Source: G963556115 sp963675945
GTDB taxonomy: Bacteria > Planctomycetota > SZUA-567
DNA length: 64,000 nucleotides
Assembly: GCA_963675945.1 (NCBI GenBank)
Contig: OY780932.1
Span: 2,480,001-2,544,000, forward strand
Direction: 5' to 3'
The notes under the pieces are model-generated. The model saw nothing but the letters and a program-made list of their open reading frames with translations. It made no database searches and was not told where the DNA came from. Shown here one piece after another: positions 44,225-52,524 of this stretch. Both the position numbers and the translations under genes were made by a program. Within the stretch, counting starts at the first letter, position 1; each line of letters opens with the position of its first letter.

Positions 44225-45232
44225 ATGGCAATCAAAGTTGGTATTAACGGTTTTGGTCGTATCGGTCGTTTGGTTTTCCGAGTAATGGCTGAACGTGAAG
44301 ACTTCGAAGTTGTTGCAATTCACGACCTCGCTGATGCAGCCGCTCTTGCTCACCTGCTCAAGTATGATAGTGCTCATGGTCGTTTCAATGGTACTGTTGC
44401 AGTTGATGGAAACTACATTATCGTAAATGGCAAGAAGATCGAGATCGTTGGCGGAAGATGCGGACCTGCTGATATTGATTGGGGCAACGTTGAACTGGAT
44501 GTTATCGTTGAGTCAACCGGCTTCTTCCGCAAGCAGGAAGAGATTGTTGCTCACATCGGTAAAGCTGGTTGTAAGAAGGTTCTGCTCACAGTTCCTGCTA
44601 AGGACGCTATCGATGCAACTATCGTTATGGGTGTTAACGAGAATGTGCTCAAGGCTAGCGATCAGACTATCTCTAACGCTTCTTGTACTACAAACTGCCT
44701 GTCTCCAGTAGCCAAGGTTCTCAACGATACCTTCGGCATCAAAGAAGGCCTCATGACTACTATCCACGCTTACACCAACGACCAGAACGTTGCTGACCAG
44801 ATTCATAGCGATATGCGTCGTGCGCGGGCTGCTGCAGCCAATGTTATCCCAACTACAACTGGTGCTGCTGCTGCTGTGGGTAAGGTTATTACTGATCTCA
44901 ACGGTAAGCTTGACGGTATGGCTATGCGTGTTCCAGTTATCACCGGTTCTTGTGTTGACCTGGTGGTTATGACTGAGAAGGAAGTTACAGTTGAGGCGGT
45001 AAATGCTGCGATGAAGGCTGCTGCTGAAGGTCCAATGAAGGGTATTCTTGAGTATACTGAGGACCCAATCGTATCTTCAGATATTATTCATAACCCTCAC
45101 AGCTCAATCTTTGACGCTAAGTGCACATCTGTAATGGGCAAGAACATGCTCAAGATCATTAGCTGGTACGATAACGAATGGGGTTACTCTAACCGCGTTG
45201 TCGATCTGATCGCTAAGGCAATGAGCCTGTAA
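44225..45232 (+). CDS. gap: Glyceraldehyde-3-phosphate dehydrogenase
   Basis: This is a glycolytic enzyme of 335 residues. It has NAD-binding GINGFGRIGRLVFR, catalytic Cys154 in SNASCTTNC, and the C-terminal SWYDNEWGYSNRVVDL. Codon choice (many T-ending, few rare codons) differs from neighbouring genes and resembles the ribosomal block, as expected of a highly expressed gene. A consensus promoter precedes the gene and a strong terminator follows. AGGAG lies close before the ATG. Confidence 0.97.
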   Translation: MAIKVGINGFGRIGRLVFRVMAEREDFEVVAIHDLADAAALAHLLKYDSAHGRFNGTVAVDGNYIIVNGKKIEIVGGRCGPADIDWGNVELDVIVESTGFFRKQEEIVAHIGKAGCKKVLLTVPAKDAIDATIVMGVNENVLKASDQTISNASCTTNCLSPVAKVLNDTFGIKEGLMTTIHAYTNDQNVADQIHSDMRRARAAAANVIPTTTGAAAAVGKVITDLNGKLDGMAMRVPVITGSCVDLVVMTEKEVTVEAVNAAMKAAAEGPMKGILEYTEDPIVSSDIIHNPHSSIFDAKCTSVMGKNMLKIISWYDNEWGYSNRVVDLIAKAMSL

Positions 45233-45259
45233 TTTAAGTTACAAGCTTAGTAATAATTT

Positions 45260-45290
45260 ACGGTCTGCCAGTAATGGCAGACCGTTTTTG
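45260..45290. terminator. Terminator between gap and the convergent methyltransferase
   Basis: ACGGTCTGCC (45260-45269) pairs perfectly with GGCAGACCGT (45276-45285) and is followed by TTTTTG on the gap side. Confidence 0.92.
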
Positions 45291-45331
45291 TATATTGATT
45301 ATAATCTGGTGTATTTGGGGAAGGGTAGGGA

Positions 45332-45973
45332 TTATTGCTCATCTTTGCGGGCAATATAGAGCTTTACCGGGATGGTAAAATCCGGGCGATAGCTGGAATT
45401 GACGCTGGTCGGAAGCGAGTGCACCAGCGTGAGACCGTTTGTGGCGAGATAAGCTGCGATCTCGGTATCGGTATGTGACTGCAGAGTATGGGGCGTGTGG
45501 TTGTGGGTTATAGTCAACTTGCTCGGGATGGTGTCTGAGTAGCCGGTCATAAAACCGAAGTAGGCGTTATTTACCAGAATGCGGGCACACTCGCTGAAAA
45601 TCACGTCCAACTCCTGGATATGATTCATTACGCCGGCGCAGGTGATACAATCCATTGAGCCGGAGGCGTAGGGATAGGGTGCGGTGAGCAGATCATGTTT
45701 ATGCAGTGACTTATAGTCGATACGCGCTCCGCAGAGTTCGAGCATCTCGGATGAGCGGTCGATTCCGTGTAACTCCATTCCGGCTTTGTAGAAGAGCCTG
45801 GCGACACGGCCGCTGCCGGTGCCGATATCCAGTACCTTACTTCCAGGTTCCAGTAGTCCGTACATCAAGCCAAAGAGTATCTCGGGTATGAGGTAACCTG
45901 CAGATTCGACCTTTTGGTCATAGTCTGCGGCATAATTGGCCGTATTACAGGTTGGTGCTTGCATCTGATTCAT
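45332..45973 (-). CDS. SAM-dependent class I methyltransferase
   Basis: The protein has 213 residues with a Rossmann-type methyltransferase core. Motif I is VLDIGTGSGRVARLFYKAG (~61-79), followed by GIDRSSEMLELCGARI, MDCITCAGVMNHIQELDVIFSECARIL and a variable C-terminal part. The overall shape is of ubiE/methyltransf_11-like small-molecule enzymes. The substrate is unknown. It is convergent with gap and has no same-strand neighbour close by. Confidence 0.85.
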   Translation of the reverse strand: MNQMQAPTCNTANYAADYDQKVESAGYLIPEILFGLMYGLLEPGSKVLDIGTGSGRVARLFYKAGMELHGIDRSSEMLELCGARIDYKSLHKHDLLTAPYPYASGSMDCITCAGVMNHIQELDVIFSECARILVNNAYFGFMTGYSDTIPSKLTITHNHTPHTLQSHTDTEIAAYLATNGLTLVHSLPTSVNSSYRPDFTIPVKLYIARKDEQ

Positions 45974-46511
45974 TCTTGTTCTCCTTTGCTTCTGGTTAGG
46001 TTAATATTATTTTACTCAATATTCTTGAGATAAATCTAGAACTAATAGGTTGTATGGTTTAACTACTAAACCGTATGTGCAAAATAAATATTCTCGTGTT
46101 CGGTTGATAACGGAATCCGAGTTATACGGATTCTGGTACATTAATGAAGATTATTTGGGGCTGTCGGCAGAGCAGTTCAAATAATGCTCTTGCTTCTTTC
46201 TCAAAGTTTTACTTGTGCGCTGCATATGTACTTAAGTCAAGCTGGGTGCGGATCAAGTTGAAATCCTTGATACTCTGGGCAGATATCTCGCGTTAGAGTA
46301 ATCCTTGCTTACTCAGTAGTTTCAGCGGCCGGTAGTAGCTCATTTATCTTGGAAGAAGTTAAAGCATATATCAAATAATAGTATAGTATCTAAACTATTT
46401 GTCAAGGTTAATTAGAAAATAATCGTACTTCTATTAGTGTTGACTCTGGGTAAGAGGCTGTTGGGCAATGATGTAAATTGGGTAAATGAACTTAATATTA
46501 CTTTGAGTGTC
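45974..46511. other. Intergenic region upstream of dnaG with a possible gene remnant
   Basis: No intact gene is seen. On the minus strand, 46292 to 46122 reads as protein-like sequence (REISAQSIKDFNLIRTQLDL, then NFEKEARALFELLCRQP) broken by one TAA and bounded by stops. This may be a decayed gene fragment or chance. A GAATCCG/CGGATTC hairpin lies at 46113-46133. The rest is AT-rich. Confidence 0.35.
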
Positions 46512-46539
46512 TTGAAAAAAGTGTATTCTGCTTTACAAT
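46512..46539 (+). promoter_or_regulatory. Candidate promoter of dnaG
   Basis: TTGAAA (46512-46517) and TACAAT (46534-46539) are separated by 16 bases, 55 bp before the dnaG start. This is the best sigma-70 match in the intergenic region. Confidence 0.55.
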
Positions 46540-46594
46540 ATATTATTGTGTTGCTTGAGTATAAGCAAGAATTATATGAAATTGGGGGTGAGCC

Positions 46595-48535
46595 ATGCCG
46601 CTGCTAACAGAGAATTCGATTGCCAGGGTTCAGGACAGTATTGATATTGTCGATGTGGTCGAGAGTTATGGGGTCAAACTTAAGCGTTCGGGTTCAAATT
46701 TTCTGGCGGTCTGTCCGTTTCATAATGAGAAGACCCCTTCATTCAATGTCAATCCGCAGCTGCAGATCTTTAAGTGTTTTGGTTGTGGTGTTGGCGGTGG
46801 GGTGATCAAGTTTGTTCAGCTTATGCAGCGGTGTGAATTTCCGGAGGCGGTAGAGATTCTCGCCTCGCGTGCAGGAGTGACGCTGGAGTATGAGGGCGGT
46901 ACGGGTAGGGATAGTTCGCAGGTAAGAGCCAGTAAGGATCGTAAACAGGCTTTGCTCTGGGCGTGCAAACAGGCTTTTGATTACTTCCGGGCAGCGCTGG
47001 CGGATAAGACGGAAGGGGACGCAGCCAGGGAATATTTGTATAGTCGGGGTTTCAAGGAGGAGATTATCCAGGGGTGGGGGCTGGGGTGGGCGCCTGAGAG
47101 TTGGGACGGACTACTAAATAGTTATCTGCAGCGGGTAGTGGCGCTCAGTGGTGAGCACAAAGTTGCAGAGGCGAGAAAGGTCGGGGTTGAGGCTGGGATC
47201 TTCAGGCAGCAGGAGGAAGGGGATAGGATCTATGATTTCTTCCGGGGTAGAGTGATTTTTCCTATCTTTGACATGCAGCAGCGGCCGATAGGCTTTGGCG
47301 CCAGAGTCTTGGTTGAGAAGCCGGAGTGTGGCGGTAAGTATATCAATACGATTGAAACGCCGCTCTTTATGAAACGAAGTCTGCTCTTTGGGCTCAATTT
47401 CGCAGCCAAGGAGATCGGGCTTACCAAGATCGCCTATGTAGTCGAGGGCTATACCGATACTATTATGTGCCACCAGTATGGTATCCGAAATGTGGTAGCT
47501 ACTCTCGGTACTAGCCTTACCGTCGAGCATATACGCTTGCTCAAACGTTATATTCATAATGACGGCAAGGTGGTGGCGCTGTTTGACAATGATAATGCAG
47601 GTAAGAAAGCGACGCGACGGGCGATAGATCTCTTTATGCAGGAGGATGTCAGTCTCTGGGTGCTCTCCAGCCTCGAGGTGAAGGATGCAGGCGAGTTCTT
47701 GCCGAAATTCGGAGCGGAGCGGTTTCGGGAGTTTCTTACCGGCGCCAAGGAGAGCTTTGCGTTTGTGGTTGAGGAGGAGTTGGGAAGCAAGGACTTTGCA
47801 ACCGACTTGGCGGGAAAGACTGCTGCTATCGAGAAGATTATGGAACTGGTGAACAGTTGTCCAAATATTCTGCGGCGGAATATTATGCGCTCGCGGGTGG
47901 CAGAGGTTGCCGGGATAAGCGAAGAGACTCTGCCCGTACCTTCCAAAGGCGAGGGGAGATTTCGGAGCAACTCGCGGCGTGTTGTTGACTCTGGAGCAGC
48001 TTCTACGGTGAGTACTGGGAGTGGGCAGCAGCAGGTGCCGCTTATAATTGATGCACCTCGGCAATCCCGACTCAAAGCCGAGAAGATGCTGCTACGGTAC
48101 ATGTTTGCCGAGCGGGACTGGTGTGAGCGGGTAATGGATCAGTATCCGCCGGATGAGTGGTTCGGTGAGAGTGAACATCTCTGTGCGATCCTGCTGCGTG
48201 ATGAGTGGAACGTTACTACCGAAGCCGCTATTAGAATTGAAAGGCTGCTGGAAAAGACGGTAAATGAAGGGGTGAGGGGATTATTACTAGATTTTGTCGA
48301 TTTTGGGGCTATGGGCAAGAGGGCAGGACTTGCTGAGGGGGATAGCCTTGGTAAGGAGACGCTGGAAGATCTTCTGTTTCAGATCAGAGTTACCGAACTC
48401 AAAGATCGGCGGGATGAGTTGAATCAAGAGCACGCCCGGGCGGAATTGGCGGGAAATAAGGCTCTGGCTGATAGCTTGCTTGTAGAGAAACTCAGGCTGG
48501 AGAAGGAGATACGAGGGATTGGGGCAGGAGGATAA
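46595..48535 (+). CDS. dnaG: DNA primase DnaG
   Basis: This primase of 646 residues makes RNA primers at the replication fork. The zinc-binding domain has C40-x2-H43 and C61-x2-C64 (CPFHNEKTPSF, FKCFGCG). The catalytic core includes LGWAPESWDGL, PIFDMQQRPIGFGAR and KYINTIETPLFMKR. The Toprim core follows, with VVEGYTDTIMCHQYGIRNVVATLGTSLT and FDNDNAGKKATRRAIDLF. A C-terminal helical domain (~500-646) would bind DnaB. The start is ATG 46595. rpoD follows after 340 bp, a common primase-sigma arrangement, but it has its own promoter. Confidence 0.95.
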   Translation: MPLLTENSIARVQDSIDIVDVVESYGVKLKRSGSNFLAVCPFHNEKTPSFNVNPQLQIFKCFGCGVGGGVIKFVQLMQRCEFPEAVEILASRAGVTLEYEGGTGRDSSQVRASKDRKQALLWACKQAFDYFRAALADKTEGDAAREYLYSRGFKEEIIQGWGLGWAPESWDGLLNSYLQRVVALSGEHKVAEARKVGVEAGIFRQQEEGDRIYDFFRGRVIFPIFDMQQRPIGFGARVLVEKPECGGKYINTIETPLFMKRSLLFGLNFAAKEIGLTKIAYVVEGYTDTIMCHQYGIRNVVATLGTSLTVEHIRLLKRYIHNDGKVVALFDNDNAGKKATRRAIDLFMQEDVSLWVLSSLEVKDAGEFLPKFGAERFREFLTGAKESFAFVVEEELGSKDFATDLAGKTAAIEKIMELVNSCPNILRRNIMRSRVAEVAGISEETLPVPSKGEGRFRSNSRRVVDSGAASTVSTGSGQQQVPLIIDAPRQSRLKAEKMLLRYMFAERDWCERVMDQYPPDEWFGESEHLCAILLRDEWNVTTEAAIRIERLLEKTVNEGVRGLLLDFVDFGAMGKRAGLAEGDSLGKETLEDLLFQIRVTELKDRRDELNQEHARAELAGNKALADSLLVEKLRLEKEIRGIGAGG

Positions 48536-48620
48536 AGAACTAACGGCTATACCTTGAACTTTCTTGTAATAAGGGGCAAGCTACGTTTTGGCTTTTTATC
48601 TTTATTTTTAAAAGAAAAGG

Positions 48621-48648
48621 TAGACGGGAAGGTTTTTTCGTATATAAT
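48621..48648 (+). promoter_or_regulatory. Candidate promoter of rpoD
   Basis: TAGACG (48621-48626) and TATAAT (48643-48648) are 16 bases apart. Transcription from here would start near 48655, at the beginning of the hairpin-forming leader. Confidence 0.5.
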
Positions 48649-48652
48649 CATT

Positions 48653-48761
48653 ATTTGCTGAAAATGTCTGCTCAAGCATTTAGGGTGTTTTTTTGTGCCG
48701 GTGCTGAGAGATTATTGAAGGTTTGGAGTCTCTGGAGGTTGTTTTTTTCAGCAAATGCTTG
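48653..48761 (+). promoter_or_regulatory. rpoD leader with two overlapping alternative helices
   Basis: ATTTGCTGAAAA (48653-48664) is perfectly complementary to 48745-48756. CAAGCATTT (48673-48681) is perfectly complementary to 48753-48761. The two 3' arms overlap at 48753-48756, so the full helices compete. T-runs at 48688-48694 and 48742-48748 lie inside. This may regulate rpoD, but it could be incidental. Confidence 0.45.
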
Positions 48762-48875
48762 TATACTGATTCATCGTATGCGAATGGTCAGTGGGTAGGT
48801 TTTTCTTCATTCCATCTTATTATATAATAATTAATAGGCAGTTTATTTAGAATAGAAAGCAGGAGTGCTTGAAGC

Positions 48876-50876
48876 ATGAGTGCAAAAAAAGTGATAAAAA
48901 AGAAGGCTACCACGAAGAAGACTACGAATGCTAGCAAGAAGGTGGCTAAAAAGGTAACGAAAAAGACAACTGCTGCATCTGAATCCCAAATTGCAGCGGC
49001 AAATAAGAAGGCTACAACTAGGAAAAAAACCACACTGAAGAGTGTGCCCACAGCCAGTCCGACTATGGATGAATTCGACGATGAGGACGATGATGAAGCG
49101 GAACTGGATGAGGCGGAAGTGGATAAGCTGGTTCCTGATGATGAGTCTGAAACAGAAGCCGAGAATGAAGAAGAATCGATACCTGCCGAGACGTCTACCT
49201 TTGTTCTTACTGAAGAGATTATTGAAGATATCCTTGAGGCGTTTAAGGGCAGAAGCTCTATAACCTATAGTGAACTCAATAAAGTATTGCCGGAAGATGT
49301 GGTTACGGGTAAAGATATTGATGCGATCCTCTCACGTCTGGCCAAAGCCGGGGTTGATCTAGATGATGACGATGATGCTGATGATGACGATGAAGATGAG
49401 GAGCTATTGCCGGATGAGAGCCCTGATCTGGAAGAAGATGATGGCTCGGTAACGCTTGAAGGTGATAGTGGGGATATTCATGATCCGGTACGGATGTATC
49501 TGTCGGAGATGGGGAGTATTCCGCTGCTGTCGCGGGATGAAGAGGTTACCCTAGCTAAGCAGATCGAGTTGTCTTGTAAGCGTTTTCGCAAGCGGACGCT
49601 GGAGAGTCCGATAGCGATACGTTATGTAATGGAGTTGAATAAGAAAGTAGCGCAGAACCGCGAGACCCTCGATAAGATAATGCGTACCACCAACCCGGCA
49701 GGTATCGGCAAGAACGATATTCTATCCCGCTTGCCTGGGCATATCCAGACCCTGGAGGTGATCTATGAAAAATGCGTAAGCCTCTGGAAACAACTTGAGC
49801 GCGGCGGGCTGAGTAAGCCGGAGCGGAGTAAGGTGTACTCTGAACTCAAGATGCGTCAGCGTCGTGCTGCAATGTTGTTGGAAGAATTGGGGTTGCGTAC
49901 CAAGCGTATTATGCCGGTTAAGAAGCGTATAGAAGATATGGCGATGGAGTCGTATCGCCTGGAACGTGAGATCAAGGCGATAGCCAAGAAGGGCAGCAAG
50001 GCAACTCTGATTGAGAAGCGTAAGATGGAGATGGCCGAGGATAAATTGAACCGTATCCGTATTGAGGCGCAGGAGCCTCTGGAGCGGCTTAGAGCTAGAG
50101 CAGGGCATATTCGTAAACGCTATAAGATGTATCAGAATGTCAAGCAGCATCTCTCTAGCGGTAACCTGCGCTTGGTCGTCTCTATTGCCAAGAAATATAG
50201 GCATAGGGGGCTGTCCTTTATCGACCTTATTCAAGAGGGGAATACAGGCTTGATGAAGGCTGTGGAGAAGTATGAGTATCGTCGGGGTTATAAGTTTTCG
50301 ACTTATGCTACCTGGTGGATACGTCAGGCGATTACCCGTGCGATTGCCGATCAGGCGCGCACTATCCGTATTCCTGTACATATGATTGAGACGATGAGCA
50401 AGCTCCGGCGCATAACCAGGCTCCTGGTACAGAAGATCGGCAGAGAACCGACGGTCGAGGAGATTGCCAAGGAAGCTGATATTCCGATTACTGAAGCTAG
50501 GCGGGTGATGCGGATAAGTAAGCATCCGATATCGCTCGACAGACCGATTGGGGCAGGTGATACCGATGATAGTCATTTTGGTGACTTTATCGAGGATACA
50601 ACGGTAGATAACCCGGTAAATGTGGCCAGTTACGAGATGCTCAAGGATAAAATCGATAACGTACTTGAATCTTTGACCTTTAGAGAGCGTGAGATTATCA
50701 AGCTGCGGTATGGTATTGGTGACGACTATACTTATACCCTCGAAGAGGTCGGACGTAAATTTAACGTGACTCGAGAACGTGTCCGACAGATTGAGGCCAA
50801 GGCTTTGAAAAAACTTCAACATCCGGTTCGGAGTAGGAAGTTGAATGGCTTCCTTGAAGATATTGTAGAACAGTGA
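48876..50876 (+). CDS. rpoD: Primary sigma factor RpoD with lysine-rich then acidic N-terminal extension
   Basis: The protein has 666 residues. Residues ~1-55 are a lysine/threonine/alanine-rich tail (KKVIKKKATTKKTTNASKK) and residues ~64-105 are highly acidic. Region 1.1 follows (~107-150), then a second acidic run. Region 1.2 is DPVRMYLSEMGSIPLLSRDEEV, and the non-conserved insert typical of RpoD comes next. Region 2 is NLRLVVSIAKKYRHRGLSFIDLIQEGNTGLMKAVEKYEYRRGYKFSTYATWWIRQAI, region 3 IPVHMIETMSKL and region 4 TLEEVGRKFNVTRERVRQIEAKALKKL. It directs RNA polymerase to housekeeping promoters of the TTGACA/TATAAT kind seen in this window. Confidence 0.96.
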   Translation: MSAKKVIKKKATTKKTTNASKKVAKKVTKKTTAASESQIAAANKKATTRKKTTLKSVPTASPTMDEFDDEDDDEAELDEAEVDKLVPDDESETEAENEEESIPAETSTFVLTEEIIEDILEAFKGRSSITYSELNKVLPEDVVTGKDIDAILSRLAKAGVDLDDDDDADDDDEDEELLPDESPDLEEDDGSVTLEGDSGDIHDPVRMYLSEMGSIPLLSRDEEVTLAKQIELSCKRFRKRTLESPIAIRYVMELNKKVAQNRETLDKIMRTTNPAGIGKNDILSRLPGHIQTLEVIYEKCVSLWKQLERGGLSKPERSKVYSELKMRQRRAAMLLEELGLRTKRIMPVKKRIEDMAMESYRLEREIKAIAKKGSKATLIEKRKMEMAEDKLNRIRIEAQEPLERLRARAGHIRKRYKMYQNVKQHLSSGNLRLVVSIAKKYRHRGLSFIDLIQEGNTGLMKAVEKYEYRRGYKFSTYATWWIRQAITRAIADQARTIRIPVHMIETMSKLRRITRLLVQKIGREPTVEEIAKEADIPITEARRVMRISKHPISLDRPIGAGDTDDSHFGDFIEDTTVDNPVNVASYEMLKDKIDNVLESLTFREREIIKLRYGIGDDYTYTLEEVGRKFNVTRERVRQIEAKALKKLQHPVRSRKLNGFLEDIVEQ

Positions 50877-50883
50877 GTATTAT

Positions 50884-50915
50884 CCCTACCCTGAAGCATT
50901 GGGTAGGGTTTTTTT
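50884..50915 (+). terminator. Terminator of rpoD
   Basis: CCCTACCC (50884-50891) pairs with GGGTAGGG (50901-50908), followed by seven T. Confidence 0.93.
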
Positions 50916-51015
50916 GTTCATCTGGGGGAGGTTGTTGGGGTAGGTGCGAGATAATGATTTCTGGTGGATTGAGTATTTGTAGTGTAGGTTGATAAAGATG
51001 TGGAGGGTGTGACAA

Positions 51016-51738
51016 ATGGCTGTATTTGATAAATTATTGGAATTGGCCGAGATTGACGGAAAGTTGGTTGCACTGAAGAGAAAGGTTGAGGCCGGACCCA
51101 AAGAAGTAGAACTCCAACAGCAGCATTGTGATGCGGTAAGAGCGGCGCGTAGTGAGGTGCAGGAGGCATGTATGCGCTGTGCCTCGCAGATTGACATGCT
51201 TGGGCTTGATGTTAAAAGTCTGGAGAGTGAAACCCGGGAGCTTGATCAGAAGATTGGGATCGTCAAGAATTCCAAAGAATATAAGATTATTACCGAACGT
51301 ATCAAAGATGTTAAGAAGAGTATCGGCGATAATGAACAGCGGGAACTGGAGTTGATGGAGGAGTTAGAAGGTCTTAAGAAGACTCTGGATGAAAAAAATA
51401 GTCAGCTAGTGACCGAGGAACTCAAGCTGGACGAGGTTAAGACTGCTAATGCTTTGGATGCTAAGGCGATAAAGGCACAGCAGATAGCGCTGGTCAAGCA
51501 GCGCAAGGCTAAGATTGCCGAGGTTATGGCGCAGGATCAAGATGCTATGGAGCTGTATAATAAAGCTCTTACCAGGGGACGGGGTCATGCGGTGGCCGAA
51601 CTCAAGAATTCTGCGTGTCAGCGCTGTTATAGAAAAGTTTCCCCAAGTGTTGAGAACCAAGTGATTGCGCATACGGTTTTGGATAAGGTCGTCTGCCCCA
51701 GTTGTGGTAGGCTCCTCTATATCGCGCAGGAAGATTAG
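51016..51738 (+). CDS. Coiled-coil C4 zinc-ribbon protein (CT398-like)
   Basis: The protein has 240 residues, mostly a long antiparallel coiled coil (~5-185), ending in a zinc ribbon with CQRC and CPSCGRLLY. It matches the CT398/zf-RING_7 family, known from Chlamydia, where CT398 has been reported to bind sigma-54 and type III secretion components. Lying directly after rpoD fits a transcription-linked role, but this is inference. GGAGGGTGTGAC precedes the ATG. Confidence 0.85.
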   Translation: MAVFDKLLELAEIDGKLVALKRKVEAGPKEVELQQQHCDAVRAARSEVQEACMRCASQIDMLGLDVKSLESETRELDQKIGIVKNSKEYKIITERIKDVKKSIGDNEQRELELMEELEGLKKTLDEKNSQLVTEELKLDEVKTANALDAKAIKAQQIALVKQRKAKIAEVMAQDQDAMELYNKALTRGRGHAVAELKNSACQRCYRKVSPSVENQVIAHTVLDKVVCPSCGRLLYIAQED

Positions 51739-52245
51739 TATTTCGCGGTCAGCTGTCGGCAAGTATTTGGAATCCAGGTAGTTTGCCCGACTGCGCGTTG
51801 GTGTATATACTATGATAGAGGGAAAGTGGCTTTAGCCCGAGGTTATGGCTGGAGTTCTGTGCAAAGGTTTGGAAAATCACGCAGGTGATTTTCCATTTTA
51901 GCTGGTAAGATTGACTTGTAGATAGCAAAGCTAGCGGCTAGGGTTATTTCTGCTGAGAGTCAAGCACGCGGTGTGAAAATCACCTTAGCTATTATTAAGT
52001 TGAATTATGTGAAGTAATTTGTTAGTGAATGATAAGCTTTTGGCGTGGTTTGTAAAAAAAAGGTATGCGTCGGCATTTGGTTGTAGCATAATTGTTGGTG
52101 GTGTGCTCGGATTGATTTATTGTAACTATCTGTATGGCAGGTTGTTGTGTGTGGGTTTGATTTAGTGGTGGTTTTGACTAGGATGATTTTGGGTAGGATT
52201 GGCTAGGTTTATTTATATTTTTCTAATAAAAAATTAAAAAAACGG
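51739..52245. other. Intergenic region upstream of the ribosomal block with exchangeable hairpin arms
   Basis: No gene is seen. GGAAAATCAC (51871-51880) forms a perfect hairpin with GTGATTTTCC (51885-51894). The segment 51883-51893 is also perfectly complementary, over 11 bases, to 51975-51985. The rest is AT-rich and ends in the rplD promoter. RNase P RNA, sometimes near this zinc-ribbon gene, is not recognisable. Confidence 0.45.
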
Positions 52246-52273
52246 TTGTAAATGAGCGTATCCTGAGTATACT
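52246..52273 (+). promoter_or_regulatory. Promoter of the rplD ribosomal operon
   Basis: TTGTAA (52246-52251) and TATACT (52268-52273) are separated by 16 bases. A start near 52280 gives a ~245-nt leader before rplD. Confidence 0.65.
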
Positions 52274-52294
52274 CGTAAAAACATTTGAGTTAAG

Positions 52295-52425
52295 GAGCCT
52301 TCAAGCGTTGAAGTTGACGCAGGAGTTTTGGCAACGAACTGTTGGCTCTCGCGAATCGGCACAATTGAGTGTGGATTCCGAGAGAGCTTTCACTGTTATA
52401 TGTTGAAAGCTCATTTTTTTTATTT
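52295..52425 (+). promoter_or_regulatory. rplD leader: terminator hairpin with alternative pairing (attenuator-like)
   Basis: The leader has a terminator, GAGCTTTCA (52384-52392) with TGAAAGCTC (52404-52412), followed by TTTTTTTT, placed 110 bp before the first gene. A neighbouring stem pairs CTCTCG and GAATC (52346-52357) with GATTC and CGAGAG (52374-52384), with one bulged base. The terminator's 3' arm (52403-52412) can instead pair with GAGCCTTCAA at 52295-52304 (9 of 10 positions), and that segment can also form a local CTTCAA/TTGAAG hairpin. In E. coli, L4 controls the S10 operon through leader termination. Here L4 is the first gene, so similar feedback is plausible but inferred. Confidence 0.6.
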
Positions 52426-52524
52426 TTGCGGTTGGTGTGATTTAGGCAGGTGTTAACAGGTCTGTCATGCCGGTTGTCAATCGCACGGGTTTTCGGCTCG
52501 GTGAGCCGGATAGGGAAAGAGAAG

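Noticed and set aside
51739..52245. RNase P RNA downstream of the zinc-ribbon gene
   Set aside because: A GAGGGAAAGTGG segment at about 51818 recalls the 5' conserved region, but none of the other universal P RNA segments is present and there is too little room.
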